From: Chitinolyticbacter meiyuanensis
GTDB taxonomy: Bacteria > Pseudomonadota > Gammaproteobacteria > Burkholderiales > Chitinibacteraceae
Direction: 5' to 3'
NCBI RefSeq assembly: GCF_008033135.1
Contig: NZ_CP041335.1
Span: 124,001-188,000, forward strand
Length of the DNA stretch: 64,000 nucleotides
Part shown: positions 46,483 through 59,351 of the stretch, piece after piece
Layout: every line of letters begins with the position of its first letter
Position numbering within the stretch: position 1 is the stretch's first letter
Translations under genes and position numbers: made by a program
The notes under the pieces: generated by a model
Database searches by the model: none
Told to the model about the DNA's origin: nothing
What the model saw: only the letters and a program-made list of their open reading frames with translations

Positions 46483-47409
46483 TCAGCCCGCCAGCCCCTG
46501 CAGTACCTCGCGGCTCGGCACAAAGAATGCGGCACCGCTGACGGCGCGCGTGTAGGTCAGCAGGTGATCGACCCGGCCATCGTGGGTCGGAGCGATCATG
46601 CGCGCCAGCATCTTCTCGAAGTTCAGCGGCGTGGCGCAGTAGGAGGCGAACATCAGGCCCATCTCGCCACCCGGCGTGCCGTAGGGCAGCGAATGGCGCA
46701 GCACTTCGAGCTCCTGGCCCTTCTCCTCGATCACCACGCGGCTGATGTGCGCGGTGCGCGGCTTGTCCTCGTCCGGCAGTTCCTCGTCGCCTTCCTTGGT
46801 CCGCCCGACCACCGCCTCCTGTTGCTTCACCGGCAGCTTGTTCCACTCCTTCATCCGGTGCACATAGCGCTGCACGTGCAGGTAGCTGCCGCCAGCCCAG
46901 TCCGCGTCCTCGGCACCGACCAGTGCCACAGCGGCGCGCTCGTCGCCTTCCGGATTTTCGCTGCCATCGACGAAGCCGGTCAGGTCGCGCAGGTCGCGGT
47001 AACGGAAACACGGCACGGTCTCGACCGGGTCAAACCATTCGGCAAGCTCGACCACCAGCTTCTCGCTGAGCTCGAACAGCAGGTCGTAGCGCTCGCCGCG
47101 CAGATGCAGGATCAAGTCGGCATCGGTGATCGGCGCCGGGTGGATGGCGCCGGGAATGCGTGGGAATGGCCGCAGCAGCTTGGGCTGGGCGCTGCCGACA
47201 AGCTCATGCCAGGCATCGGCACCGATGCCGACGCAGCCGACGATCAGGCTGCCCGGATTTTCCGTCGCCAGCGCATCGATGCGGGCGGGAATGCCGGCCA
47301 GCAGCCGGCGCAGGTTATCGTCACCGCGCCGCCCCAGACGGCGACGCAACAACACGAATTGGGCTTGGCGCGAGGCAAGCGGCAGGATACCGCCTTGCGG
47401 CGTCGTCAT
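46483..47409 (-). CDS. DyP-type haem peroxidase (YfeX-like)
   Basis: The 308-residue protein starts MTTPQGGILPLASRQAQFVLL, as in YfeX/class B DyPs, and has the GxxDG motif in LTGFVDGSENPEGDERAA, with the catalytic aspartate, and a downstream TAHISRVVIEEKG that should hold the proximal His. There is no Tat signal, so it is cytoplasmic. DyPs oxidise porphyrins and dyes with peroxide. The C-terminus (FFVPSREVLQGLAG) has no encapsulin cargo peptide that I recognise and no encapsulin gene is near. The ATG overlaps the yqiA stop by four bases. Confidence 0.9.
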   Translation of the reverse strand: MTTPQGGILPLASRQAQFVLLRRRLGRRGDDNLRRLLAGIPARIDALATENPGSLIVGCVGIGADAWHELVGSAQPKLLRPFPRIPGAIHPAPITDADLILHLRGERYDLLFELSEKLVVELAEWFDPVETVPCFRYRDLRDLTGFVDGSENPEGDERAAVALVGAEDADWAGGSYLHVQRYVHRMKEWNKLPVKQQEAVVGRTKEGDEELPDEDKPRTAHISRVVIEEKGQELEVLRHSLPYGTPGGEMGLMFASYCATPLNFEKMLARMIAPTHDGRVDHLLTYTRAVSGAAFFVPSREVLQGLAG

Positions 47410-47984
47410 GCATGCGACTCCTGTGCAAAGGCCCAGATGGCGGGCAGCCACCGGCCGTAATCCTGAAAGGCATGGTCACCGCCCTCGATCACATCCTGGC
47501 GGCTGCCCCGGTATTTGGTGACGGCTTCGCGATAGTCGAGCACCTCGTCGCCGGTCTGCGTCAGCAGCCAGTAGCGCGACGGATCGCTCACGGCGCGCTC
47601 CAGTGCGTGCAGATCGTCGGCGTAGCGCTCATCGATCTGGTGGATCTCGCCGGTGTAGTAGTTGTGCTGCGGCCCGACGTACTGCTTAAGCAGGATATAG
47701 GGATGGACGGCTGGATTGATCAGCACCGCGCGGTCGCCGTATTCCTCGACCAGCCAAGTGGCGAGATAGCCGCCAAGCGAGCTGCCGATGTAGCACACCG
47801 GCTCGCCGCCGAGCTTGGCGCGTGCGGCCAGTAGCGCCTCGGTGGCAGCCTTGGGCTCCATCGGGATCTCGGGGCAGTGGAAATAGTCGGCCAGCCCCTG
47901 TTCGGCCATCCAGACGGCCGTATCCTGCGCTTTCTTGGAGAACGGGCTGGACAGGAAGCCGTGCAGATAAACGAGATGGACCAT
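47406..47984 (-). CDS. YqiA/UPF0227-family alpha/beta hydrolase (esterase)
   Basis: The 192-residue protein begins MVHLVYLHGFLSSPFSKKAQ, has the nucleophile elbow CYIGSSLGGYLATWLVEE (Ser in GSSLGG), an acid in TQTGDEVLDY and the His in IEGGDHAFQDYGRWLP. This matches YqiA-like small esterases. Natural substrate unknown. It lies seven bases after qor and overlaps the peroxidase gene by four. Confidence 0.88.
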   Translation of the reverse strand: MVHLVYLHGFLSSPFSKKAQDTAVWMAEQGLADYFHCPEIPMEPKAATEALLAARAKLGGEPVCYIGSSLGGYLATWLVEEYGDRAVLINPAVHPYILLKQYVGPQHNYYTGEIHQIDERYADDLHALERAVSDPSRYWLLTQTGDEVLDYREAVTKYRGSRQDVIEGGDHAFQDYGRWLPAIWAFAQESHA

Positions 47985-47991
47985 ATGGACC

Positions 47992-48972
47992 TCAGGGCAG
48001 CAGCAGAGTGGAACCCGTGGTGCGGCGCGCCTCGAGATCGCGGTGCGCCTGGGCCGCATCGGCCAGCGGATAGCGCTGATCCACGCTGGCGACCACGTCG
48101 CCACGGATCACCGTGGTGAAGTAGTCCGCCGCGGTATCGACGAGTTCCTCCCGGGTGGCCGTGTAATGCCCCAGCGTCGGCCGGGTGAGGAACAGCGACC
48201 CCTTGCTGGACAGAAGCGCCGGCGAGAATGGCGGCACAGCGCCGGAGGCATTGCCAAAGCTCACCATGGTACCGCGCAGCGCCAGGCAGTCGAGCGAGCC
48301 GTCGAAGGTGTCGGCACCGACACCGTCGTACACCACCGGCACGCCCTGGCCATGGGTGAACAGCCGTACCGATTCCACCCAGCCCGGCTGGCTGTAGTCG
48401 AGCACATGGTCGCACCAGGGCGCAGCCAGCTGCGCCTTGGCACTCGATCCCACGGTGCCGATCACGGTGGCCCCGAGTTTCCTGGCCCACTGGCAGGCAA
48501 TCTGGCCAACGCCACCTGCCGCGGCATGGATCAGCACAGTCATGCCAGGTTCAACCTTGAAGGTGCGCTTGAGCAGGTATTGCGCAGTCATGCCGCGCAG
48601 CAGCGTGGCAGCGGCAATCTCGTCGGGCACTTCGGCCGGCACCGGCACCAGGCGGGCCGCCGGCATCACGCGGTGGCTGGCGTAGGAGCCAGGCGTGCCG
48701 CCGGCGTAGGCCACGCGATCTCCCGGCTGGAACTCGACTACGCCTTCGCCGACTGCCAGCACTTCACCAGCCGCCTCCTGGCCCAAGCCGGATGGCAGCA
48801 GCAACGGATACAGCCCGGAACGGTGGTAGGTATCGATGAAGTTCACGCCGATGGCGGTATGCCGCAGCAACACTTCGCCGGGGCCGGGTGGCGCCAGCGT
48901 GGTATCGACAAGTTCCAGCACGTCGGGCGTGCCGTGGCGGGCAAGGCGGATCTGGCGGGCGGTCTGGGCCAT
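47992..48972 (-). CDS. Zinc-independent quinone oxidoreductase (Qor-type MDR)
   Basis: The 326-residue medium-chain reductase has the GroES-like N-terminal half (IGVNFIDTYHRSGLYPLLLP, GDRVAYAGG) and a Rossmann half with AAAGGVGQIACQWARKLGA. No structural or catalytic zinc cysteines are present, as expected for NADPH:quinone reductase. It is the first gene of the minus-strand operon running to 46032. With the peroxidase, its context suggests a role in redox handling of aromatic compounds. Confidence 0.88.
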   Translation of the reverse strand: MAQTARQIRLARHGTPDVLELVDTTLAPPGPGEVLLRHTAIGVNFIDTYHRSGLYPLLLPSGLGQEAAGEVLAVGEGVVEFQPGDRVAYAGGTPGSYASHRVMPAARLVPVPAEVPDEIAAATLLRGMTAQYLLKRTFKVEPGMTVLIHAAAGGVGQIACQWARKLGATVIGTVGSSAKAQLAAPWCDHVLDYSQPGWVESVRLFTHGQGVPVVYDGVGADTFDGSLDCLALRGTMVSFGNASGAVPPFSPALLSSKGSLFLTRPTLGHYTATREELVDTAADYFTTVIRGDVVASVDQRYPLADAAQAHRDLEARRTTGSTLLLP

Positions 48973-49103
48973 GGCGTCGGTTCGGGGAGGGTTGCCGTCA
49001 TTGTACGGGCTGATTGCGCGAAAGCCGCCGACGGTGAAGGTCTACCCAGCTTAGACCGGGGCGCCGGGCAGCACCAGCGCGGCGCGCCAGCCCGACAGCC
49101 GCG

Positions 49104-49134
49104 GAAAAGGCAGCGCGGCGCCTTAGCGCCGCGC
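49104..49134 (-). terminator. Terminator after fabI
   Basis: GCGCGGCGC and GCGCCGCGC form perfect 9-base arms with a four-base loop (49113-49134), and TTTT follows on the minus strand at 49107-49104. It is 23 bp past the fabI stop. Confidence 0.65.
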
Positions 49135-49156
49135 AAGGGGCAGGATTAGCCCGCCA

Positions 49157-49921
49157 TCAGGCGAGGATATGCAGGCCGCCGTCGACGTGAATCACCGAGC
49201 CGGTCAGCATCGCGGCACCGGGCTCGCAGAGGAAGGCGGTCGCGGCGCCGACATCGTCGATATCGATCAACGCCTGCAGCGGCGCCCGCTCAACCGCCTC
49301 GTCCAGCATCGACGAGAACTCCGGAATACCGCTGGCGGCGCGCGTCTTCACCGGGCCGGGCGATACGGCGTGGACGCGGATGCGGCTCTTGCCGAGCTCA
49401 TACGCGAGATAGCGGGTGGTGGCTTCCAGCGCCGCCTTCACCGGTCCCATCACGCCGTAGTTGGGCACCACCTTCTCGGCGCCGTAGTAGCTCATGGTGA
49501 TCAGCGTGCCGCCATCGGTCATCAGCGGTTCGGCCAGGTGCGCCAGCCGCACGAAGGAATGGCAGGAAATATCCATCGCCTGCAGAAAGCCATCGCGGCT
49601 GGTATCGACCACCCGGCCATGCAGGTCGTCCTTCGGCGCGAAGGCGATCGAGTGCAGCGCGATATCGAGCCGGCCGAAACGCTTGCGGATCTCTTCGAAC
49701 ACCGCTTCGAGCGAGCCATCGACGGTGACGTCGCACTTGGCGACGATGGCAGGCTCGAGTTCGGGCAGCAGCGGCTCGATGAAGTCACGGGTGCGATCGG
49801 TGGCATAGGTGATCACCAGCTCCGCGCCACGCGCCTTCAGCGCCTTGGCCACGCCGTAGGCGATCGAATGCTCGTTGGCGATACCGGTGACGAGGGCGAT
49901 CTTGCCGGTCAGGGTGCTCAT
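49157..49921 (-). CDS. fabI: FabI-family enoyl-ACP reductase (NADH)
   Basis: The 254-residue protein has the FabI-type nucleotide motif ALVTGIANEHSIAYGVAKAL, the segment LHSIAFAPKDDLHGRVVD, and the active-site Tyr-x6-Lys in NYGVMGPVKAALEA, with a preceding tyrosine in SYYGAEK. It reduces enoyl-ACP at the end of each fatty-acid elongation round. Because it is coupled to a DUF3141 gene (three-base gap) it might be a specialised paralogue rather than the only FabI. Confidence 0.88.
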   Translation of the reverse strand: MSTLTGKIALVTGIANEHSIAYGVAKALKARGAELVITYATDRTRDFIEPLLPELEPAIVAKCDVTVDGSLEAVFEEIRKRFGRLDIALHSIAFAPKDDLHGRVVDTSRDGFLQAMDISCHSFVRLAHLAEPLMTDGGTLITMSYYGAEKVVPNYGVMGPVKAALEATTRYLAYELGKSRIRVHAVSPGPVKTRAASGIPEFSSMLDEAVERAPLQALIDIDDVGAATAFLCEPGAAMLTGSVIHVDGGLHILA

Positions 49922-49924
49922 GGC

Positions 49925-52375
49925 TTACTCCTTGGTGGCACGCATGCGGCGTGCAGCAGGCTTGGTGGCGGACGGAACGGACTGGGCGGCCGGCTCCATG
50001 GCCGAGCTGGCCACAACGGCGGGCTCGGTCCCGCCGTCCGGCTTGGTCGCGGTAGCCTTGCTGCGCGTGCGCGGCTTGCCATTGCCTGCCGCGGCCGGGC
50101 CCGCTGCGGCGCGGTCTGTTTGCGGCGCGGCGGCCTCGACCAGCGCATCGCCCGTCGCCGGCAACACCGTGCCCAGCACTTCGGCTTCCAGCAGCGCCAA
50201 GCTGGCCAGTGCTTCGGTTGCATCCGGAATCACTTGCGCCAAGCCGCCCAGTCGGGCAAACGCGGCACGCAGTGCTGCCTCGTCGACGAACAGCGCGGGC
50301 AGCGTCTTGCGCGCCTCGGCGGGGAAGCGCCATACCAGCAACGACTGGTGGCGCACGCGGGCGTTGAGATCATCGCGCTGCAAGGCAGCCAGTTGCGGAT
50401 CGGCCAGTAGCCAATCCTGCGCGGCAGCACGGCGATCCAGCCGGATGCTCGGCAGGCCGCGGCGGATCAGCAGCGCGGCACGGATCAGCCCGTCCGCGGC
50501 ATCACCCTGGCCCAGCTGGCTGAACAGCAACGTGTCGTCGATGCCGAGCGGTGCCGCCGGCTGCCGACGCAGGTAGTCCGGGATGTCCTCGTTGCCGACA
50601 CCAGCCAGCGCAGCCGGTGCGTAGACGCCGAAGAACAGCGCCTCGGTCGCCGCATCGCGCACTTCGCGATACACATCGAGCGAGTTGGCGAGCTGCGCCG
50701 AACCGTAGCGCTCCCATTGCCGCCATTCGGGCTGGCGCGGCGTGCGCATCTGGCGCACATGCTCGGCAGCGTGGCGGTTGAGCACCGCCAGCGGGTTAAG
50801 GCTGGACCAGCCCCAGTGCTGTACGCGCAGCGGATGGAGCTGCCGGCCGAGCTCGGCGGCGCCGGCCCGCACCCACGGTGCCAGCCACGGCCGCACCAGC
50901 GTGCTGTAGGCAGCGGTGGTCAGTTCGGAGACGGCCTCGACCGCGGCAAAGGGTGCCTCGTCGTTGCGCGCGTAGCGCTGCAGGCCACGCAGTTCCTCGA
51001 CGCTGCGTTCGGTCAGCGTTGCCACGTGCTGCAGCTTGCCGTTCACCGTCTCGTCATGGATTTCCAGCTGATAGAGGCCCGGTGGCAGCGTCTCGATCAC
51101 TTCCAGCAGTTCGACGATCTGCGCGTGTTCGCGCAGCGCGATCTTGGCGGAAACAAAAATGCCCAGGTGGCCGGTGGTCTGATGCGCCAAACCCACCACC
51201 ACTTGGCCGGCGGCCTTCAATGCATCGGTGGTCGGGTACAGGTCGAGCACCCAGTTGATCGCCTGCTGTGGCGGCGTGATGTTGTCGCCGAACGAGGCGA
51301 ACACCACGATGGGCGAGCGGACGCGGCGCAGGTCATAGGCTTCGCCGCGACCCAGCGCACGGCCCTCGGTGAGGTTGTTGCCGACGAACAGATTCTCGAC
51401 GATCCAGCGGATCTCCTCCTCGTTCATCAGGTAGTAGCCACCCCACCAACGCTCGAATTCGAGGAAGCGTGGCGGCTCGGTATCGACCTGGTCGTAGAGG
51501 TGGTAGCTCTTCTTGACGAGGGTATTGGCCGGATCGAGGTTCTCGAAGTTCTGCACCAGGTAGGCGCCGTCGAACTTGCCACCACCAAGGTCGGATGCCA
51601 GCAGTGCGCTCCAGGCGCCCCCCAGCAGGCCACCGGCGTAGCGCATCGGGTTCTTGCCGTCGTTACCGGCCCAGTAGGAGACCGGAGCACCGGCCACCAC
51701 CAGCGCGCCGACGAGCTCGGGCGCATGGGCCGCCACCAGCATCGCCGCCCAGCCACCCTGGCAGTTGCCGACGATGGCGGGCTTGGGCGCTTCCGGATGG
51801 CGGCGGATGATCTCGCGCAGGAACTCGGCTTCGGCAAGGGTCACGTCTTCCAGCGTCTGGCCCGGCTCGGGCTCAGGGAAGAACAGGCAGAAATACACCG
51901 GATGGCCTTCGCGCAGCGCCATGCCGACTTCGGAGTCGTCCTTGAAGCCGCCGATGCCGGGGCCATGACCAGCACGCGGATCGATGATCACGTAGGGCCG
52001 CTTGGCCTCGTCGATCTGCACGCCGGCAGGGGGAGTGATGCGCACCAGCATGTAGTTCACCGGCTGGGCGAACTGCCGGGCGTCGAGCACCGGCTGGTAG
52101 TCGAAATGCAGCAGCGGCGGCTTGCCGGCCTGGTTGTGTGCGATGTAGTTGTCGCCGCGCTGGCGCAGCGTGTCCCAGAACAGGATCTGCCGTTCGAGCG
52201 CATCGCTGGCGTAATCCCAGGCGGCCGTGATGGGATTGTCGGTGCGGACTTGTGGCGGCGGCGTCTGCGCCTGCCACCATTGCTGCGTTGCATCGAGCAG
52301 CCGGCGCTGCCAGACCAGGCCCAGCCGCCAGGGCAAGGTGGCGGCAGCGGCAAGGCGTTCATGACGGGTCTGCAT
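49925..52375 (-). CDS. DUF3141-family protein (PHA synthase/depolymerase-like alpha/beta hydrolase)
   Basis: The 816-residue protein has an N-terminal alpha/beta hydrolase domain related to poly(3-hydroxyalkanoate) synthase: HFDYQPVLDARQFAQPVNYMLVRITPP, PYVIIDPRAGHGPGIGGF, and the nucleophile elbow AIVGNCQGGWAAML, with Cys where lipases have Ser, as in PHA synthases. The C-terminal ~350 residues are helical, and the last ~80 are Ala/Thr/Lys-rich and probably disordered. The ATG at 52373-52375 gives MQTRHERLAAA. It is upstream of, and coupled to, fabI. Confidence 0.85.
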   Translation of the reverse strand: MQTRHERLAAAATLPWRLGLVWQRRLLDATQQWWQAQTPPPQVRTDNPITAAWDYASDALERQILFWDTLRQRGDNYIAHNQAGKPPLLHFDYQPVLDARQFAQPVNYMLVRITPPAGVQIDEAKRPYVIIDPRAGHGPGIGGFKDDSEVGMALREGHPVYFCLFFPEPEPGQTLEDVTLAEAEFLREIIRRHPEAPKPAIVGNCQGGWAAMLVAAHAPELVGALVVAGAPVSYWAGNDGKNPMRYAGGLLGGAWSALLASDLGGGKFDGAYLVQNFENLDPANTLVKKSYHLYDQVDTEPPRFLEFERWWGGYYLMNEEEIRWIVENLFVGNNLTEGRALGRGEAYDLRRVRSPIVVFASFGDNITPPQQAINWVLDLYPTTDALKAAGQVVVGLAHQTTGHLGIFVSAKIALREHAQIVELLEVIETLPPGLYQLEIHDETVNGKLQHVATLTERSVEELRGLQRYARNDEAPFAAVEAVSELTTAAYSTLVRPWLAPWVRAGAAELGRQLHPLRVQHWGWSSLNPLAVLNRHAAEHVRQMRTPRQPEWRQWERYGSAQLANSLDVYREVRDAATEALFFGVYAPAALAGVGNEDIPDYLRRQPAAPLGIDDTLLFSQLGQGDAADGLIRAALLIRRGLPSIRLDRRAAAQDWLLADPQLAALQRDDLNARVRHQSLLVWRFPAEARKTLPALFVDEAALRAAFARLGGLAQVIPDATEALASLALLEAEVLGTVLPATGDALVEAAAPQTDRAAAGPAAAGNGKPRTRSKATATKPDGGTEPAVVASSAMEPAAQSVPSATKPAARRMRATKE

Positions 52376-52562
52376 GGCAACGGCTCCTTCGGGCGATAGC
52401 GGCACATCCGCTGTTATGGCAGTTGAATGTTACAGCGACAAGAGAAAAATGTTGCACCGCAATGTGGCAGTTGATGTTCGGCAGATCCAGCCCATGCCGC
52501 CGGGCGAGAAGGCGGGTCTGCTGTGATAAAATTGCCCGTTTTCGCTTACGAATCAATCGACC

Positions 52563-56300
<3,738 letters not shown>

Positions 56301-56306
56301 CCGGTT

Positions 56307-56333
56307 AACGGGGTATCGGATCGGTGCCCCGTT
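56307..56333 (+). terminator. Possible hairpin after metH
   Basis: AACGGGG (56307-56313) and CCCCGTT (56327-56333) pair across a 13-base loop just after the stop. There is no T tract, so the terminator call is weak. Confidence 0.3.
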
Positions 56334-56469
56334 GCATGGCCATCCCCTTCTGAATCGACACCTCTCGGCCGGACGCTGCACCGCCGTAATCGGCGCGCCA
56401 CTGTGCTCGCGGCGCGAGGGAGGCTTGCCGTACAATCAAGCGCTTACCCCCACCACGCCCGACATCGCC

Positions 56470-57990
56470 ATGCCCGCGCCGACTCCCGATTACCTTGAAC
56501 GCATCCTCGCCGCCCGCGTCTACGACGTGGCGGTGGAAACCCCGCTGGAACTCGCGCCCAACCTGTCGCGCCGCATCGGCAACAAGGTGTACCTGAAGCG
56601 CGAGGACATGCAGCCGGTGTTCAGCTTCAAGATCCGCGGCGCGTACAACAAGATGGTGAAGCTCAGCGCCGCCGAGCTGCAGCGCGGCGTGGTCACTGCC
56701 TCGGCCGGCAACCATGCGCAGGGCGTGGCGCTGTCGGCACAACACCTGGGCTGTCGCGCCACCATCGTGATGCCAGCGACCACGCCGCACATCAAGGTCG
56801 ACGCCGTGGCCCGCCGCGGCGCCGAGGTGGTACTGATCGGCGATTCTTATTCCGATTGCTACCTGCACGCGATCAAGATCGCCGAGGAAACCGGCGCCAC
56901 CTTCGTCCACCCATATGACGACGCCGAAGTGATCGCCGGCCAGGGCACGGTGGCAATGGAGATTCTGCGCCAGCACCCGGACCCGCTCGACGCGATCTTC
57001 ATTCCGGTGGGCGGCGGTGGCCTGATCGCCGGCGTGGCGGCCTATATCAAGCGGCTGCGCCCGGACGTGAAGATCATCGGCGTGGAACCAACCGACGCCA
57101 ACGCGATGTACCTGTCACTCAAGCTCGGCGAGCGCGTACAGCTGCCGCAGGTGGGCATCTTCGCCGATGGGGTGGCGGTGAAGCAGGTCGGTGAGGAAAC
57201 CTTCCGCCTGTGCCAAAACCTGGTCGACGAGGTGATCCTGGTCGATACCGATGCGATGTGCGCGGCGATCAAGGATGTGTTCGAGGACACCCGCTCCATT
57301 CTGGAGCCGTCCGGCGCGCTGGCCATCGCCGGCGCCAAGCTGTGGACGCAACGCACCGGCCAGCAGGGTCAGACCTATGTCGCCATCGCCTCGGGCGCCA
57401 ACATGAACTTCGACCGGCTGCGCTATGTGGCCGAGCAGGCCGAGATGGGCGAGGAGCGCGAAGCCATCATCGCCGTCACCATCCCGGAAAAGCCGGGTGC
57501 CTACCGCGATTTCTGTAGTCTGCTAGGCGCACGCAGCGTCACCGAGTTCAATTACCGCTATGCCGACGACAATGTGGCGCACATCTTCGTCGGCCTCGCC
57601 ATCCAGAGCCGCGGCGAAGTGGCCGACCTGATCGCGCGACTGGCCGACCATGGCCTGCCCGCGATCGACCTCACCGACAACGACGTGGCCAAGATGCACA
57701 TCCGCCACCTGGTCGGCGGCCGTACGGCGCATGCCAAGGATGAGCGCCTGCTGCGCTTCGAATTCCCGGAGCGCCCGGGCGCGCTAATGAACTTCCTCAA
57801 CCAGATGGGTGGCAACTGGAACATCAGCCTGTTCCACTACCGCAACCACGGCGCGGACTACGGCCGTGTGCTGGTCGGCATCCAGGTGCCCGCCAACGAC
57901 GATGAAGCGTTCGCCGCCTTCCTGGAAAAGCTCGGCTACCCGCACTGGGACGAGAGCGGGAATCTGGCATACCGACTGTTCCTGGCCTGA
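56470..57990 (+). CDS. ilvA: Threonine ammonia-lyase, biosynthetic
   Basis: The 506-residue enzyme has a PLP-dependent catalytic half with YLKREDMQPVFSFKIRGAYNK (Schiff-base lysine in SFKIRGA), TASAGNHAQGVALSA and PVGGGGLIAGVAAYIK, and a regulatory half with two ACT-like domains (AIIAVTIPEKPGAYRDFCSLL and LLRFEFPERPGALMNFLNQ). The double ACT arrangement is that of isoleucine-inhibited biosynthetic IlvA. It makes 2-oxobutanoate for isoleucine. The ATG at 56470 gives MPAPTPDYLERIL; the longer frame upstream is unlikely. Confidence 0.95.
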   Translation: MPAPTPDYLERILAARVYDVAVETPLELAPNLSRRIGNKVYLKREDMQPVFSFKIRGAYNKMVKLSAAELQRGVVTASAGNHAQGVALSAQHLGCRATIVMPATTPHIKVDAVARRGAEVVLIGDSYSDCYLHAIKIAEETGATFVHPYDDAEVIAGQGTVAMEILRQHPDPLDAIFIPVGGGGLIAGVAAYIKRLRPDVKIIGVEPTDANAMYLSLKLGERVQLPQVGIFADGVAVKQVGEETFRLCQNLVDEVILVDTDAMCAAIKDVFEDTRSILEPSGALAIAGAKLWTQRTGQQGQTYVAIASGANMNFDRLRYVAEQAEMGEEREAIIAVTIPEKPGAYRDFCSLLGARSVTEFNYRYADDNVAHIFVGLAIQSRGEVADLIARLADHGLPAIDLTDNDVAKMHIRHLVGGRTAHAKDERLLRFEFPERPGALMNFLNQMGGNWNISLFHYRNHGADYGRVLVGIQVPANDDEAFAAFLEKLGYPHWDESGNLAYRLFLA

Positions 57991-58347
57991 ACCTGCGGCC
58001 TTGGCGCACCCGGCTTGTAGTCGGGTGCTTCAACAAGCCACTTGAAATGCCCGGCCGATTCACACCAGTGACATACGGATCGCTACAGCGGTCAATTGCC
58101 GTTCGCATATGACGAATGGCCTTCCGTAAGAAAACCTGTCGAGCGCGCACGAAGCGCAGCCGCCTGTTCGCCGAAAACCAGCACACGTTTGACCTCAAAT
58201 CCTGTTATTTGCAAGCTTGCTGTTCTTAAATTGTGCAAGCAATTGCTGATATGAAATTTCCGACCGCACCTTTGGTCGGATGGCACTATATCCCGCTCGG
58301 TCATGCGCTCTAGATTTGGCTTCCCACTTTCTGCCCGAGGAGGCCGT
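57991..58347 (+). other. AT-rich upstream region of the PEP-CTERM gene
   Basis: The 357 bases hold no ORF of note. GC content falls markedly from about 58080 onward. It contains the palindrome GCAAGCTTGC at 58211-58220 and a hairpin CCGACC/GGTCGG at 58260-58279. A TGGCAC at 58281-58286 recalls the -24 half of a sigma-54 promoter, but the -12 GC is one base off. AGGAGG precedes the ATG at 58348. Confidence 0.5.
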
Positions 58348-59187
58348 ATGCTGCGCAAGAAATATCTGGCATTGCTGGGCATTTATTCCGCACTACTCGT
58401 ATTGAGTCCTAGCGCCAATGCTGCATTTTCTGACTATTCAAGATGGCTAAAATTAAACGGTGTGTACGATCCAAACACCGGAACTCGCATACCTATTGAT
58501 GGCGCTACTGTAGCAGGAAAAAGTTATGACGTTTTCTATGGCGGCACTCGCTATACCAGATATGATCTGACGTTTGACATGCAACATGTTTCGCACTCTA
58601 GCAGTGCAATTTATTCAGCCGAAGCAGCGGCAAGTGGCACCCTAATGGGCGCTCATTTGTTGTCGTTCCGCCATGGAAAACTTGAAACTGAAGACCACAG
58701 CGCCAACCGTTACGACGGCGAAATGGTTTATCTTGCAGCCCTCGCAGGCGCATATGCCTATGTGTCGATTAACCAAGCCTATTTTTCATCCCCAAGGGAT
58801 TACAGCTTCAACTACGGTGAGCATCCTGACCCATGGCTCCCCCAATTCAAGGGCGGATATTCGGAAATAAAGACCACGATCAACCCCTATGAACACCAGT
58901 TTCAGTTCGATGGTAGCTTTGCCAAGAAAACAAATTTTTTTGCCAATGCTTATTTAACAAGGGACCTAATATATGAGCCCTACTTCGGCACCACCGGCTC
59001 TATATTTTTTGATCCCCGCATTTCCATATCCTTTATTGCCCCTCCCGTACCGGAACCCGCCAGCTATGCACTGCTCGGTTTCGGTGGGCTGGCTGGCTGG
59101 CTGCGTTTGCGACGACGCAAGGCCTTGAGCCGTGCGGTTGGGAGCCAAACCCCGGCGATTCGAAGGCTTCGTGTATGGGACTTTTGA
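58348..59187 (+). CDS. PEP-CTERM sorting-domain protein
   Basis: The 279-residue exported protein has a signal peptide (YLALLGIYSALLVLSPSANA), a beta-rich body of unknown function, and a C-terminal PEP-CTERM signal: VPEPASYALLGFGGLAGW then LRLRRRK. Such proteins are processed by an exosortase (EpsH/XrtA), not in the window, and often end in the extracellular matrix. The 21 residues after the basic cluster (ALSRAVGSQTPAIRRLRVWDF) are an unusual tail, as the signal normally ends there. The coding sequence is visibly richer in A and T than every neighbour, suggesting later acquisition. The ATG follows a perfect AGGAGG. Confidence 0.85.
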   Translation: MLRKKYLALLGIYSALLVLSPSANAAFSDYSRWLKLNGVYDPNTGTRIPIDGATVAGKSYDVFYGGTRYTRYDLTFDMQHVSHSSSAIYSAEAAASGTLMGAHLLSFRHGKLETEDHSANRYDGEMVYLAALAGAYAYVSINQAYFSSPRDYSFNYGEHPDPWLPQFKGGYSEIKTTINPYEHQFQFDGSFAKKTNFFANAYLTRDLIYEPYFGTTGSIFFDPRISISFIAPPVPEPASYALLGFGGLAGWLRLRRRKALSRAVGSQTPAIRRLRVWDF

Positions 59188-59284
59188 TAGATAAGCGACC
59201 AATCCGCGCACGACCCAGCACCGGCTGCGATGACCAACCCAGGCAGAACGGCCGCAGCGATGAACAGCGCTGACCAGCGGTACT

Positions 59285-59315
59285 CTTGAAATACGATGCC
59301 ATGCACCGATCTAGT
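59285..59315 (+). promoter_or_regulatory. Possible hsp20 promoter
   Basis: CTTGAAA at 59285-59291 fits the -35 of sigma-32 promoters (and TTGAAA that of sigma-70). A clear sigma-32 -10 (CCCCAT-type) is missing; TCTAGT at 59310-59315 is a weak sigma-70 -10 with an 18-bp spacer. If used, transcription would start near 59322. Confidence 0.3.
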
Positions 59316-59351
59316 GGTTAACGGACGCTCACGTTGAGGTCTGTTAACCAC
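59314..59351 (+). other. Hairpin in the hsp20 leader
   Basis: GTGGTTAAC and GTTAACCAC are perfect outer arms (59314-59322, 59343-59351); GGAC pairs with GTCT-type bases inside, and CTCA with TGAG (59328-59331/59335-59338), for about 17 pairs with one bulge. It may be the first stem of the RNA thermometer or, if transcription starts within it, a DNA operator. Confidence 0.55.

Noticed and set aside
46483-47409. An encapsulin system with the DyP peroxidase as cargo.
   Set aside because: No encapsulin shell gene is in the window and the C-terminus lacks a cargo-loading peptide.
52376-52562. A B12 or SAH riboswitch upstream of metH.
   Set aside because: Neither the B12-box nor the SAH consensus core could be found in the 187 bases; only a possible extended -10 is visible.
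58281-58297. A sigma-54 promoter before the PEP-CTERM gene (TGGCAC ... GC).
   Set aside because: The distance between GG and GC is one base too long and the TTGC half is absent.
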